64,000 nt of DNA from Mytilisepta virgata (Eukaryota > Mollusca > Bivalvia > Mytilida > Mytilidae): NCBI GenBank assembly GCA_028015205.1, contig CM051521.1:67626314-67690313 (forward strand), given 5' to 3'. Positions 18,304 through 27,590 of the stretch are shown in pieces. A program made the position numbers and the translations under genes. Below the pieces are notes generated by a model. The model saw only the letters and a list, made by a program, of their open reading frames with translations, had not been told where the DNA came from and searched no databases. Within the stretch, counting starts at the first letter, position 1. Each line of letters opens with the position of its first letter.

Positions 18304-21300
18304 CTAGATTGGTTCTGTAAACCAAGTAGGTGGGCTCTTTCCTCGATACGGCAGCAACCTGTCGATATGATAGACTTTAGCTAGTGCCTTTTTGCTTCTC
18401 TTTACTAAGTAAGTGACATCATCAATTTGTTTTATGACAATAAATGGTCCTTTCCACTTGGACGTTAATTTATGGCAAACTCCAACTTTTCTTGGATTGT
18501 CGTATAACCAGACGGCTTGTCCTCTCTTGAATCTGCGTTTCGTTGATTTCAGATCGTAATGTTTCTTTTGATAATCGGAATTTTTCTTTAACTGTTTACG
18601 GGCCACCTCATGTGCTCTGTTCATCTTGTTCCTTAAATTAGCAATGTAGTCGGTTTCCGTTTCCAAAATATCTTCCTCCGAGACAGACTCCTCAGGTCTT
18701 GGTATTACGGCTTCCATGGGAAGTGTAATGTTCCTGCCGAGCATCATTTTATTCGGCGTTTGTCCAGTGCTTGCATGAATTGAGGACCGATAGGCCATTA
18801 ACAGTTGTGGCAGACATTCATCACATCGATCTTGATTGTCCTCACAGTATATGGTGAGCATACATGCCAGAGTCCTATTGAATCTTTCTACATTTCCATT
18901 GGCTTGGGGTCGCATACTTGTAGTCCGTGTTTTGTCAATGTGAAGAAAGTCACAAAGTTCCTGAAATAGTTTTGACTCAAAGGACCGACCTTGGTCCGAA
19001 TGTAATTGCAATGGGGTACCAAATCTACATATAAATTCATTAACAATCTTGGTTGATATCGTCGAGGATTCCTGATCGGGAATAGCATATGCCTCCGTCC
19101 ACTTTGTGAAACAGTCACATAATACTAGGATGTATTGATTTCCCGACCTAGTTTTTGGCAATGGTCCCAGAATGTCTACGGCCACTTTTTCCATGGGCTC
19201 CCCTACCAAGTACTGTCCCAGGGGTGCTCTGTTAGCCTGTGGTTTTGCTGGCTTCCTGGCAGCACAACGGTCACACTGTTCACAGTACAAGGATATCGAT
19301 TCTTTCATGTTTGGCCAATAGAAAGTCTGTTGAATTCTGCTGGTCATTTTTTCAGCTCCAAGATGTCCCGCCGATGGGATATCATGATAGTAGTGACAAA
19401 TTTCCTCCCGGCAACTGACTGGAACAACAAATTGTAACATGGTATCCTGACCCTCATTGTAATAAAATTTTCTGTAAAGTAATTTGTTTCTGATAGTCAA
19501 CCTATCCCATTGTCTCCAAAGTGTTTTCAAAGTGGATGTCCCACTGGATACTTGGTCCCATTTTGGTTTCCCCATTCCATCCTCTAAGTGTGTTAATACA
19601 ATCGCCATATCAGAATCTTCCAATTGTTTCTGTCTTAGCTGGTCTGGTTCCCAGCCGGTTAAAACGAGTCCGCTAGGAGTAATATCATCCGGACCTGGTC
19701 CTTGACTTCGAGTGCATACCCGTATGGTGACCTTTTCCTCCAACTCATGGTCACTCAGTTTGTCCTCGTCTACTTCCTCGTCACTGGGATGGTTTCCACT
19801 TTCCTGCTTTTCACAGGATCTACAAGGTCGACGCGATAATGCATCAGCGTTGGAATGGCTCCTTCCTGACCTATGGGTTACCGTCAGATTATGGGTCTCC
19901 AATTCTTGTAACCATCTGGCTGTTTGTCCAGTCGGTTTCTTAAGGTTTTTCATCCAGGATACCGCCGCGTTGTCAGTGCGCAGGTGCACTTCTTGACCAT
20001 ACAAGTATGGATGGAACTTCCGGACAGCAGAAATCACGGCGAGTAATTCTTTCCTAGTTATACAGTACGCTTGTTCGTGGACATTCATCGCCTTACTCAT
20101 ATAGGCTATCACCCTCTCGGTTCCCTCCTGCAATTGCGAAAGTACCGCTCCCACGGCAAGGTCACTGGCGTCCGTATCCAGGATGAAGACTTTCCCGGGC
20201 TCTGGATAGGCGAGTATTGGAGTGGATGTCAATGCAGATTTTAATTTATCAAATGACTGCTGGCAATCATCATTCCATACGAATTTGGTGTTTTTCTCGC
20301 AGACTTTATGTAAGGGTCGAGCATGGTCGGCGAACGATTTTACGAACCGCCTGTAATAGGAAGCAAGTCCCAGAAATGACCTTACCTGTTTGGCAGTTCG
20401 GGGTACTGGCCAGTCTTGGACGGCATTTGTTTTGTCTGGATCCGTAGATATTCCTTGTTCTGAAACTATATGTCCGAGGAACTTTACCTCTTTTTGAAAA
20501 AATATACATTTGGTGGGTTTTAATTTTAAATTTGCATCCCGAAGGCGCTGAAATACTCTTTCGAGCCGTTCGATTCCTTCCTGAAAAGTTTTGGCGACTG
20601 AGATGATGTCATCTACATATAATAAAAGTTCTTCCCATTGTAGACCTCTCAAGACATTCTCCATGAGCCGTTCAAAAGTTGAAGGTGAATTTACCAACCC
20701 GAAGGGCATAACTGTAAATTGGTATAATCCCATGCTAGTGAGAAAAGCAGTTTTATCCTTGTCTTCTGGAGCCATGCCAATTTGCCAGAATCCACTATTC
20801 AGATCCATGGATCCAAACCACTTTGATCCCGACAAGGCGTCGAGGCAGTCATCAACACGCGGAAGTGGATAACTGTCGACTACCGACTTTGAGTTGACGA
20901 GCCTATAATCTACTGCGAATCGCACATTCCCATCCTTTTTCTGCACCATTACGATGTTAGAGGCCCAAGGGCTCTTGGAGGGCTCTATAATCCCACGTTG
21001 TAACATCTTTTCTACTTCCCGTTTCTCAACTTCCCGTTTGCCAATGGGCATGCGCCTTGGCCGTTGCCGGATTGGTATGCTATTTCCCGTATTGATCTTG
21101 TGAGTCACTAAGGTTGTCCTTCCTATGTCTTCCGGTGTTTTGGAAAATACGTCCTGATATTCCTGTAATAAGGCTGCTAACTGGTTGCCTTGATCCTTTG
21201 TTAAATACTTAGAACTCCTTTCCAACAGATCCACCAAATGTTCTGGTGTGTATGCGTCCTCCTTTCCCTCGCTTGCTGACCTTATCATATTAATGGTTTG

Positions 21301-22080
21301 TGGGTATTGGTCTCCCTCCTTATCCATGTATGACTCGCATGTTCCTATGGTCTGCTTCCGATATAAAGTAGCTTCCTCCTCACTACAATTAACTAGGTTA
21401 ATGTGTATAGTTTCCTGTGTTGTATCTATTATTCCTGGTACAAGTACTATAGATTCCTTTAATGTACCGTTATCCTCAAAGTACCCAAAGTTCGTGAGGT
21501 GCTCTGCTCCAGGTATGTCCACTTCCACCATAGTGCTACTAAGAGGTGATATTTTCTGTGTGTCCTTGACCTCTATTCTACATATCATTCTGGCTTGTCC
21601 TCCAAGCCAACATTGAATTTCCCTGTTGTCATTTGTGACTATCCTCATTTGTTTATAATTAATCTTGCGTATCTCTGCCAGCAGAAAATCTTGGCCTATA
21701 ATGCCATCCTGCTTTATATCACAAACTAAAAATTGGTGTTTGAAAACTTCCCTTCCCATACAAAAATTAATTGTAACTGCTCCTATTGTGTTTACTTTGT
21801 TTCCATTTACATCATGTATATCCGATTTGCATTCCTCCAATAAACTTTGTATATCCCTAGGCAGTTTACCGAAAATATGTAAAGATAATATGGTTGCAGT
21901 TGATCCACTGTCAAACAAGAAGTTGACAGGGGTATTTTCAATTGACCCTCGTGTATAAAATCCATTGTCCCAGTTATCATCAATTTCTCCAATATGTCCA
22001 GTTCTAACTTCATTGTTTTCCTTAAAATTTGGCCTCTCCTCGACTGCTGGCTCCCGGCCTACTGAGACAGCTTTCTCCCG
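18304..22080 (-). CDS. Gypsy pol polyprotein: protease, reverse transcriptase, RNase H, integrase (complete copy)
   Basis: The stretch from the protease motif is 1204 residues (21918 down to a TAG at 18306). The frame is open upstream across the end of gag (to about 22080) with no usable ATG, so pol is made by a -1 frameshift. Numbered from 21918: aspartic protease DSGS at 3-6; reverse transcriptase with 'FGSMDLNSGFWQI', 'FTVMPFGLVNSPSTF' and the catalytic YVDD near 434-437; RNase H with 'FILDTDASDLAVGAVLSQ' near 578, 'TRKELLAVI' and 'LRTDNAAVSWM'; integrase HHCC zinc finger near 841 ('HYYHDIPSAGH' ... 'CEQCDRC'); DDE core starting 'VDILGPLPKTRSG' with 'LHSDQGRSFES' and 'MRPQANGNVERFN'; C-terminal GPY/F module 'WKGPFIVIKQ'. 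Domain order is Ty3/Gypsy. No break is visible. Confidence 0.95.
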   Translation of the reverse strand, partial: REKAVSVGREPAVEERPNFKENNEVRTGHIGEIDDNWDNGFYTRGSIENTPVNFLFDSGSTATILSLHIFGKLPRDIQSLLEECKSDIHDVNGNKVNTIGAVTINFCMGREVFKHQFLVCDIKQDGIIGQDFLLAEIRKINYKQMRIVTNDNREIQCWLGGQARMICRIEVKDTQKISPLSSTMVEVDIPGAEHLTNFGYFEDNGTLKESIVLVPGIIDTTQETIHINLVNCSEEEATLYRKQTIGTCESYMDKEGDQYPQTINMIRSASEGKEDAYTPEHLVDLLERSSKYLTKDQGNQLAALLQEYQDVFSKTPEDIGRTTLVTHKINTGNSIPIRQRPRRMPIGKREVEKREVEKMLQRGIIEPSKSPWASNIVMVQKKDGNVRFAVDYRLVNSKSVVDSYPLPRVDDCLDALSGSKWFGSMDLNSGFWQIGMAPEDKDKTAFLTSMGLYQFTVMPFGLVNSPSTFERLMENVLRGLQWEELLLYVDDIISVAKTFQEGIERLERVFQRLRDANLKLKPTKCIFFQKEVKFLGHIVSEQGISTDPDKTNAVQDWPVPRTAKQVRSFLGLASYYRRFVKSFADHARPLHKVCEKNTKFVWNDDCQQSFDKLKSALTSTPILAYPEPGKVFILDTDASDLAVGAVLSQLQEGTERVIAYMSKAMNVHEQAYCITRKELLAVISAVRKFHPYLYGQEVHLRTDNAAVSWMKNLKKPTGQTARWLQELETHNLTVTHRSGRSHSNADALSRRPCRSCEKQESGNHPSDEEVDEDKLSDHELEEKVTIRVCTRSQGPGPDDITPSGLVLTGWEPDQLRQKQLEDSDMAIVLTHLEDGMGKPKWDQVSSGTSTLKTLWRQWDRLTIRNKLLYRKFYYNEGQDTMLQFVVPVSCREEICHYYHDIPSAGHLGAEKMTSRIQQTFYWPNMKESISLYCEQCDRCAARKPAKPQANRAPLGQYLVGEPMEKVAVDILGPLPKTRSGNQYILVLCDCFTKWTEAYAIPDQESSTISTKIVNEFICRFGTPLQLHSDQGRSFESKLFQELCDFLHIDKTRTTSMRPQANGNVERFNRTLACMLTIYCEDNQDRCDECLPQLLMAYRSSIHASTGQTPNKMMLGRNITLPMEAVIPRPEESVSEEDILETETDYIANLRNKMNRAHEVARKQLKKNSDYQKKHYDLKSTKRRFKRGQAVWLYDNPRKVGVCHKLTSKWKGPFIVIKQIDDVTYLVKRSKKALAKVYHIDRLLPYRGKSPPTWFTEPI

Positions 22081-23132
22081 TTTCCCTGGTTCCTTGAGGC
22101 ATTGTTGTGCTGGTTCCTTTGAAAGTAGGGTTCTCTCCTCTGGTCATTCCGGTCAAAGTTTGATCCATTCCTATATTGTTTATGCCTGTTGTGGGGACAG
22201 TCTCTTATAATATGTTCCGTGGAGTTACATTTGTAACACCTTGTTTCCGACGGATTCCTCCTTTGCTCCATGGCTGCCTTTTCCATCTCTAGTTTTTCTA
22301 TCCTTTTCTCCAAGCTTTTGATATCCTCCTTCTCATCTTTTTGGTATTCCTCTCTTTCCTTTTTCGTATCCATTGCTCTCACTGTGTTCCTTTTCTTATC
22401 TCCATCCCCAACTACCGATTCATAACGTTCAATTACATCTACTGCCTCTGCAACAGTCCTGCATTCCTTGTCGATGCAGTGATATTTCATTTCTGCAGGA
22501 ACGGTCTTAAATAACTGGGCTAGTGCCAGTGCTTCTTGTGCATCTATATCCAGATTAGAGTAAGCTTTCTGAGTTAGCTGTCTGATATCGTCTCCTAATT
22601 CTGCAATACTTTCGCCAGGCATTCTTTTGCGCATTTCCAGTTTCGACTGCCACTTATAGTTATTCCTAGTACTTCCAAATCTCTGTGCCAACTTCTGTAC
22701 TAGCAAGGCATATGACCCCTTGTCCCGTCTCGTAAGACTCATATAAAATGTTCTAGCCTGTCCTCTTAGGCTGGCAGCAAGAAAAAGTAACCTGGTCCGA
22801 TGGTCCCATAAGCCCAACTCTGCACAATCCTCGAAATGTGACAGGTATTCTTCCCAGCAGTCTTTGCCATAATATGGTTCTGGTTTCAGAATCATATTCA
22901 TCTGATTAGCTACGGGCATATTAAAGTCATCTCCTCCATCATGTCTACCACGAGGGTCACCCCGATCCATCCTTGGTCTCCTCCCTAATCCATTGACATT
23001 TCTATCCCGCTCCTCTTCTTCCGTGTCTCCATCATATTGGTCATGATTGTCACGTACAATTACGTCCCTATCAGCCTGTCTGCGGTCAATATTAAATTCT
23101 ATTTCTGAGTCAGGGGAGGGTGCTCTGGCCAT
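22059..23132 (-). CDS. Gypsy gag (complete copy 1)
   Basis: 357 residues from a true ATG. It has an acidic/Arg-rich N-terminus, a retrotransposon-gag capsid region around residues 80-230 (YYGKDCWEEYLSHFED ... LFLAASLRGQARTFY), a charged helix near 255-290 and a single CCHC zinc knuckle near residue 300 (CYKCNSTEHIIRDC). It assembles the cytoplasmic particle and binds the genomic RNA. The C-terminus is Asn/Arg-rich and ends NQGNGRKLSQ, where pol continues in the -1 frame. It is identical in length to the copy at 26233-27306. Confidence 0.95.
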   Translation of the reverse strand: MARAPSPDSEIEFNIDRRQADRDVIVRDNHDQYDGDTEEEERDRNVNGLGRRPRMDRGDPRGRHDGGDDFNMPVANQMNMILKPEPYYGKDCWEEYLSHFEDCAELGLWDHRTRLLFLAASLRGQARTFYMSLTRRDKGSYALLVQKLAQRFGSTRNNYKWQSKLEMRKRMPGESIAELGDDIRQLTQKAYSNLDIDAQEALALAQLFKTVPAEMKYHCIDKECRTVAEAVDVIERYESVVGDGDKKRNTVRAMDTKKEREEYQKDEKEDIKSLEKRIEKLEMEKAAMEQRRNPSETRCYKCNSTEHIIRDCPHNRHKQYRNGSNFDRNDQRREPYFQRNQHNNASRNQGNGRKLSQ

Positions 23133-23273
23133 CTTATCTTTAATTTCTATAAAGTTTAATAAAGAATTTCATACATGCTACTGAAATTCCTCGTTTACAC
23201 GGACGCACGATTATCCCTCACGTCGGTCGTTTATTATTTAAGTTTATTCTTATTCATGTGTTTCATTCGTGTT

Positions 23274-23274
<1 letters not shown>

Positions 23275-23319
<45 letters not shown>
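23275..23319 (-). repeat. 45-nt poly(A) in the retrotransposon leader, copy 1
   Basis: A run of 45 T on the + strand, that is, poly(A) in the sense RNA between the primer site and the gag ATG. The second unit has 48 at 27449-27496. Exact length is uncertain in any assembly. Confidence 0.8.
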
Positions 23320-23322
<3 letters not shown>

Positions 23323-23390
23323 CTAATATCTGAACGGTTATATCGGACATTACTTGGTTCGTATCACTGGATGCCAATTAGAATTTTGAC

Positions 23391-23408
23391 ATCCCACCGC
23401 TGCCACCA
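23391..23408 (-). promoter_or_regulatory. Primer-binding site for tRNA-Leu, inner copy
   Basis: Sense strand TGGTGGCAGCGGTGGGAT is the exact complement of the 3' end of the metazoan tRNA-Leu whose acceptor side reads ATCCCACCGCTGCCA plus CCA. It begins 5 bases after the LTR 3' end. Confidence 0.85.
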
Positions 23409-23413
23409 AAAAT

Positions 23414-23702
23414 TGTAAGCTACCCGTGAGTGCCTGTCCGTAACACCCACCGATAGTTCACAGTTTGTATCCTTCCATTACAAGAAAGATTGTTAATACA
23501 TATCCACCATATAAGACCGTGTTAGTCTATGAACGTGACTCTCCTTTACCATAGGTATAAAAATATAAATTCCCCAACTGATAATTCATATACCTTAACT
23601 TCATGCAATAAGGACCCTGAGTAGACCTCAGTAATTGTAACTGTTACTCAAAGACGATGAGTTATTTGCTAGCTTATATATATTTCCTTTAGGAGCTCTG
23701 CT
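23414..23702 (-). repeat. 289-bp LTR fragment (3' end of the LTR) inside the composite element
   Basis: Identical in layout to 13324-13612 and 27591-27879. It breaks after 'aggagctctgct' and is followed by about 8 bases of filler (ctgtggga) before pol sequence resumes at 23711 (equivalent to 19537). In sense it is the last 289 bp of an LTR attached to the PBS. Confidence 0.9.
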
Positions 23703-23710
23703 CTGTGGGA

Positions 23711-26254
23711 TGTCCCACTGGATACTTGGTCCCATTTTGGTTTCCCCATTCCATCCTCTAAGTGTGTTAATACAATCGCCATATCAGAATCTTCCAATTG
23801 TTTCTGTCTTAGCTGGTCTGGTTCCCAGCCGGTTAAAACGAGTCCGCTAGGAGTAATATCATCCGGACCTGGTCCTTGACTTCGAGTGCATACCCGTATG
23901 GTGACCTTTTCCTCCAACTCATGGTCACTCAGTTTGTCCTCGTCTACTTCCTCGTCACTGGGATGGTTTCCACTTTCCTGCTTTTCACAGGATCTACAAG
24001 GTCGACGCGATAATGCATCAGCGTTGGAATGGCTCCTTCCTGACCTATGGGTTACCGTCAGATTATGGGTCTCCAATTCTTGTAACCATCTGGCTGTTTG
24101 TCCAGTCGGTTTCTTAAGGTTTTTCATCCAGGATACCGCCGCGTTGTCAGTGCGCAGGTGCACTTCTTGACCATACAAGTATGGATGGAACTTCCGGACA
24201 GCAGAAATCACGGCGAGTAATTCTTTCCTAGTTATACAGTACGCTTGTTCGTGGACATTCATCGCCTTACTCATATAGGCTATCACCCTCTCGGTTCCCT
24301 CCTGCAATTGCGAAAGTACCGCTCCCACGGCAAGGTCACTGGCGTCCGTATCCAGGATGAAGACTTTCCCGGGCTCTGGATAGGCGAGTATTGGAGTGGA
24401 TGTCAATGCAGATTTTAATTTATCAAATGACTGCTGGCAATCATCATTCCATACGAATTTGGTGTTTTTCTCGCAGACTTTATGTAAGGGTCGAGCATGG
24501 TCGGCGAACGATTTTACGAACCGCCTGTAATAGGAAGCAAGTCCCAGAAATGACCTTACCTGTTTGGCAGTTCGGGGTACTGGCCAGTCTTGGACGGCAT
24601 TTGTTTTGTCTGGATCCGTAGATATTCCTTGTTCTGAAACTATATGTCCGAGGAACTTTACCTCTTTTTGAAAAAATATACATTTGGTGGGTTTTAATTT
24701 TAAATTTGCATCCCGAAGGCGCTGAAATACTCTTTCGAGCCGTTCGATTCCTTCCTGAAAAGTTTTGGCGACTGAGATGATGTCATCTACATATAATAAA
24801 AGTTCTTCCCATTGTAGACCTCTCAAGACATTCTCCATGAGCCGTTCAAAAGTTGAAGGTGAATTTACCAACCCGAAGGGCATAACTGTAAATTGGTATA
24901 ATCCCATGCTAGTGAGAAAAGCAGTTTTATCCTTGTCTTCTGGAGCCATGCCAATTTGCCAGAATCCACTATTCAGATCCATGGATCCAAACCACTTTGA
25001 TCCCGACAAGGCGTCGAGGCAGTCATCAACACGCGGAAGTGGATAACTGTCGACTACCGACTTTGAGTTGACGAGCCTATAATCTACTGCGAATCGCACA
25101 TTCCCATCCTTTTTCTGCACCATTACGATGTTAGAGGCCCAAGGGCTCTTGGAGGGCTCTATAATCCCACGTTGTAACATCTTTTCTACTTCCCGTTTCT
25201 CAACTTCCCGTTTGCCAATGGGCATGCGCCTTGGCCGTTGCCGGATTGGTATGCTATTTCCCGTATTGATCTTGTGAGTCACTAAGGTTGTCCTTCCTAT
25301 GTCTTCCGGTGTTTTGGAAAATACGTCCTGATATTCCTGTAATAAGGCTGCTAACTGGTTGCCTTGATCCTTTGTTAAATACTTAGAACTCCTTTCCAAC
25401 AGATCCACCAAATGTTCTGGTGTGTATGCGTCCTCCTTTCCCTCGCTTGCTGACCTTATCATATTAATGGTTTGTGGGTATTGGTCTCCCTCCTTATCCA
25501 TGTATGACTCGCATGTTCCTATGGTCTGCTTCCGATATAAAGTAGCTTCCTCCTCACTACAATTAACTAGGTTAATGTGTATAGTTTCCTGTGTTGTATC
25601 TATTATTCCTGGTACAACTACTATAGATTCCTTTAATGTACCGTTATCCTCAAAGTACCCAAAGTTCGTGAGGTGCTCTGCTCCAGGTATGTCCACTTCC
25701 ACCATAGTGCTACTAAGAGGTGATATTTTCTGTGTGTCCTTGACCTCTATTCTACATATCATTCTGGCTTGTCCTCCAAGCCAACATTGAATTTCCCTGT
25801 TGTCATTTGTGACTATCCTCATTTGTTTATAATTAATCTTGCGTATCTCTGCCAGCAGAAAATCTTGGCCTATAATGCCATCCTGCTTTATATCACAAAC
25901 TAAAAATTGGTGTTTGAAAACTTCCCTTCCCATACAAAAATTAATTGTAACTGCTCCTATTGTGTTTACTTTGTTTCCATTTACATCATGTATATCCGAT
26001 TTGCATTCCTCCAATAAACTTTGTATATCCCTAGGCAGTTTACCGAAAATATGTAAAGATAATATGGTTGCAGTTGATCCACTGTCAAGCAAGAAGTTGA
26101 CAGGGGTATTTTCAATTGACCCTCGTGTATAAAATCCATTGTCCCAGTTATCATCAATTTCTCCAATATGTCCAGTTCTAACTTCATTGTTTTCCTTAAA
26201 ATTTGGCCTCTCCTCGACTGCTGGCTCCCGGCCTACTGAGACAGCTTTCTCCCG
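23711..26254 (-). pseudogene. Truncated Gypsy pol (protease, RT, RNase H only)
   Basis: Same sequence as the complete pol (about two substitutions, for example MFDSGS/MLDSGS and ESIVLV/ESIVVV) up to 'DQVSSGTS'. The frame then runs into LTR sequence (HRAELLKEIYIS) and stops at 23669. The integrase and C-terminal GPY/F module are gone. YVDD and RNase H residues are intact, so it could still yield active reverse transcriptase but not integrate on its own. It starts by the same -1 frameshift at the end of the outer gag. Confidence 0.92.
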
Positions 26255-27306
26255 TTTCCCTGGTTCCTTGAGGCATTGTTGTGCTGGTTCCTTTGAAAGT
26301 AGGGTTCTCTCCTCTGGTCATTCCGGTCAAAGTTTGATCCATTCCTATATTGTTTATGCCTGTTGTGGGGACAGTCTCTTATAATATGTTCCGTGGAGTT
26401 ACATTTGTAACACCTTGTTTCCGACGGATTCCTCCTTTGCTCCATGGCTGCCTTTTCCATCTCTAGTTTTTCTATCCTTTTCTCCAAGCTTTTGATATCC
26501 TCCTTCTCATCTTTTTGGTATTCCTCTCTTTCCTTTTTCGTATCCATTGCTCTCACTGTGTTCCTTTTCTTATCTCCATCCCCAACTACCGATTCATAAC
26601 GTTCAATTACATCTACTGCCTCTGCAACAGTCCTGCATTCCTTGTCGATGCAGTGATATTTCATTTCTGCAGGAACGGTCTTAAATAACTGGGCTAGTGC
26701 CAGTGCTTCTTGTGCATCTATATCCAGATTAGAGTAAGCTTTCTGAGTTAGCTGTCTGATATCGTCTCCTAATTCTGCAATACTTTCGCCAGGCATTCTT
26801 TTGCGCATTTCCAGTTTCGACTGCCACTTATAGTTATTCCTAGTACTTCCAAATCTCTGTGCCAACTTCTGTACTAGCAAGGCATATGACCCCTTGTCCC
26901 GTCTCGTAAGACTCATATAAAATGTTCTAGCCTGTCCTCTTAGGCTGGCAGCAAGAAAAAGTAACCTGGTCCGATGGTCCCATAAGCCCAACTCTGCACA
27001 ATCCTCGAAATGTGACAGGTATTCTTCCCAGCAGTCTTTGCCATAATATGGTTCTGGTTTCAGAATCATATTCATCTGATTAGCTACGGGCATATTAAAG
27101 TCATCTCCTCCATCATGTCTACCACGAGGGTCACCCCGATCCATCCTTGGTCTCCTCCCTAATCCATTGACATTTCTATCCCGCTCCTCTTCTTCCGTGT
27201 CTCCATCATATTGGTCATGATTGTCACGTACAATTACGTCCCTATCAGCCTGTCTGCGGTCAATATTAAATTCTATTTCTGAGTCAGGGGAGGGTGCTCT
27301 GGCCAT
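26233..27306 (-). CDS. Gypsy gag (complete copy 2, outer unit)
   Basis: 357 residues, with the same protein sequence as the inner gag in every part compared, including the CCHC knuckle and C-terminus. It is closest to the 5' LTR, so in a transcript from that LTR this copy would be the first translated, followed by the truncated pol. Confidence 0.95.
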   Translation of the reverse strand: MARAPSPDSEIEFNIDRRQADRDVIVRDNHDQYDGDTEEEERDRNVNGLGRRPRMDRGDPRGRHDGGDDFNMPVANQMNMILKPEPYYGKDCWEEYLSHFEDCAELGLWDHRTRLLFLAASLRGQARTFYMSLTRRDKGSYALLVQKLAQRFGSTRNNYKWQSKLEMRKRMPGESIAELGDDIRQLTQKAYSNLDIDAQEALALAQLFKTVPAEMKYHCIDKECRTVAEAVDVIERYESVVGDGDKKRNTVRAMDTKKEREEYQKDEKEDIKSLEKRIEKLEMEKAAMEQRRNPSETRCYKCNSTEHIIRDCPHNRHKQYRNGSNFDRNDQRREPYFQRNQHNNASRNQGNGRKLSQ

Positions 27307-27447
27307 CTTATCTTTAATTTCTATAAAGTTTAATAAAGAATTTCATACATGCTACTGAAATTCCTCGTTTACACGGACGCACGATTATCCCTCACGTCGG
27401 TCGTTTATTATTTAAGTTTATTCTTATTCATGTGTTTCATTCGTGTT

Positions 27448-27448
<1 letters not shown>

Positions 27449-27496
<48 letters not shown>
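27449..27496 (-). repeat. 48-nt poly(A) in the retrotransposon leader, copy 2
   Basis: Equivalent of 23275-23319, three bases longer. Slippage at such tracts is expected, so this is weak evidence of age. Confidence 0.8.
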
Positions 27497-27499
<3 letters not shown>

Positions 27500-27567
27500 C
27501 TAATATCTGAACGGTTATATCGGACATTACTTGGTTCGTATCACTGGATGCCAATTAGAATTTTGAC

Positions 27568-27585
27568 ATCCCACCGCTGCCACCA
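27568..27585 (-). promoter_or_regulatory. Primer-binding site for tRNA-Leu, outer copy
   Basis: Same 18 bases as at 23391-23408, five bases from the end of the full 5' LTR. This is the functional primer site of the composite element. Confidence 0.85.
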
Positions 27586-27590
27586 AAAAT

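Noticed and set aside
23669..23710. C-terminal residues HRAELLKEIYIS of the truncated pol as a genuine domain
   Set aside because: They are read-through into the LTR fragment after the rearrangement junction.
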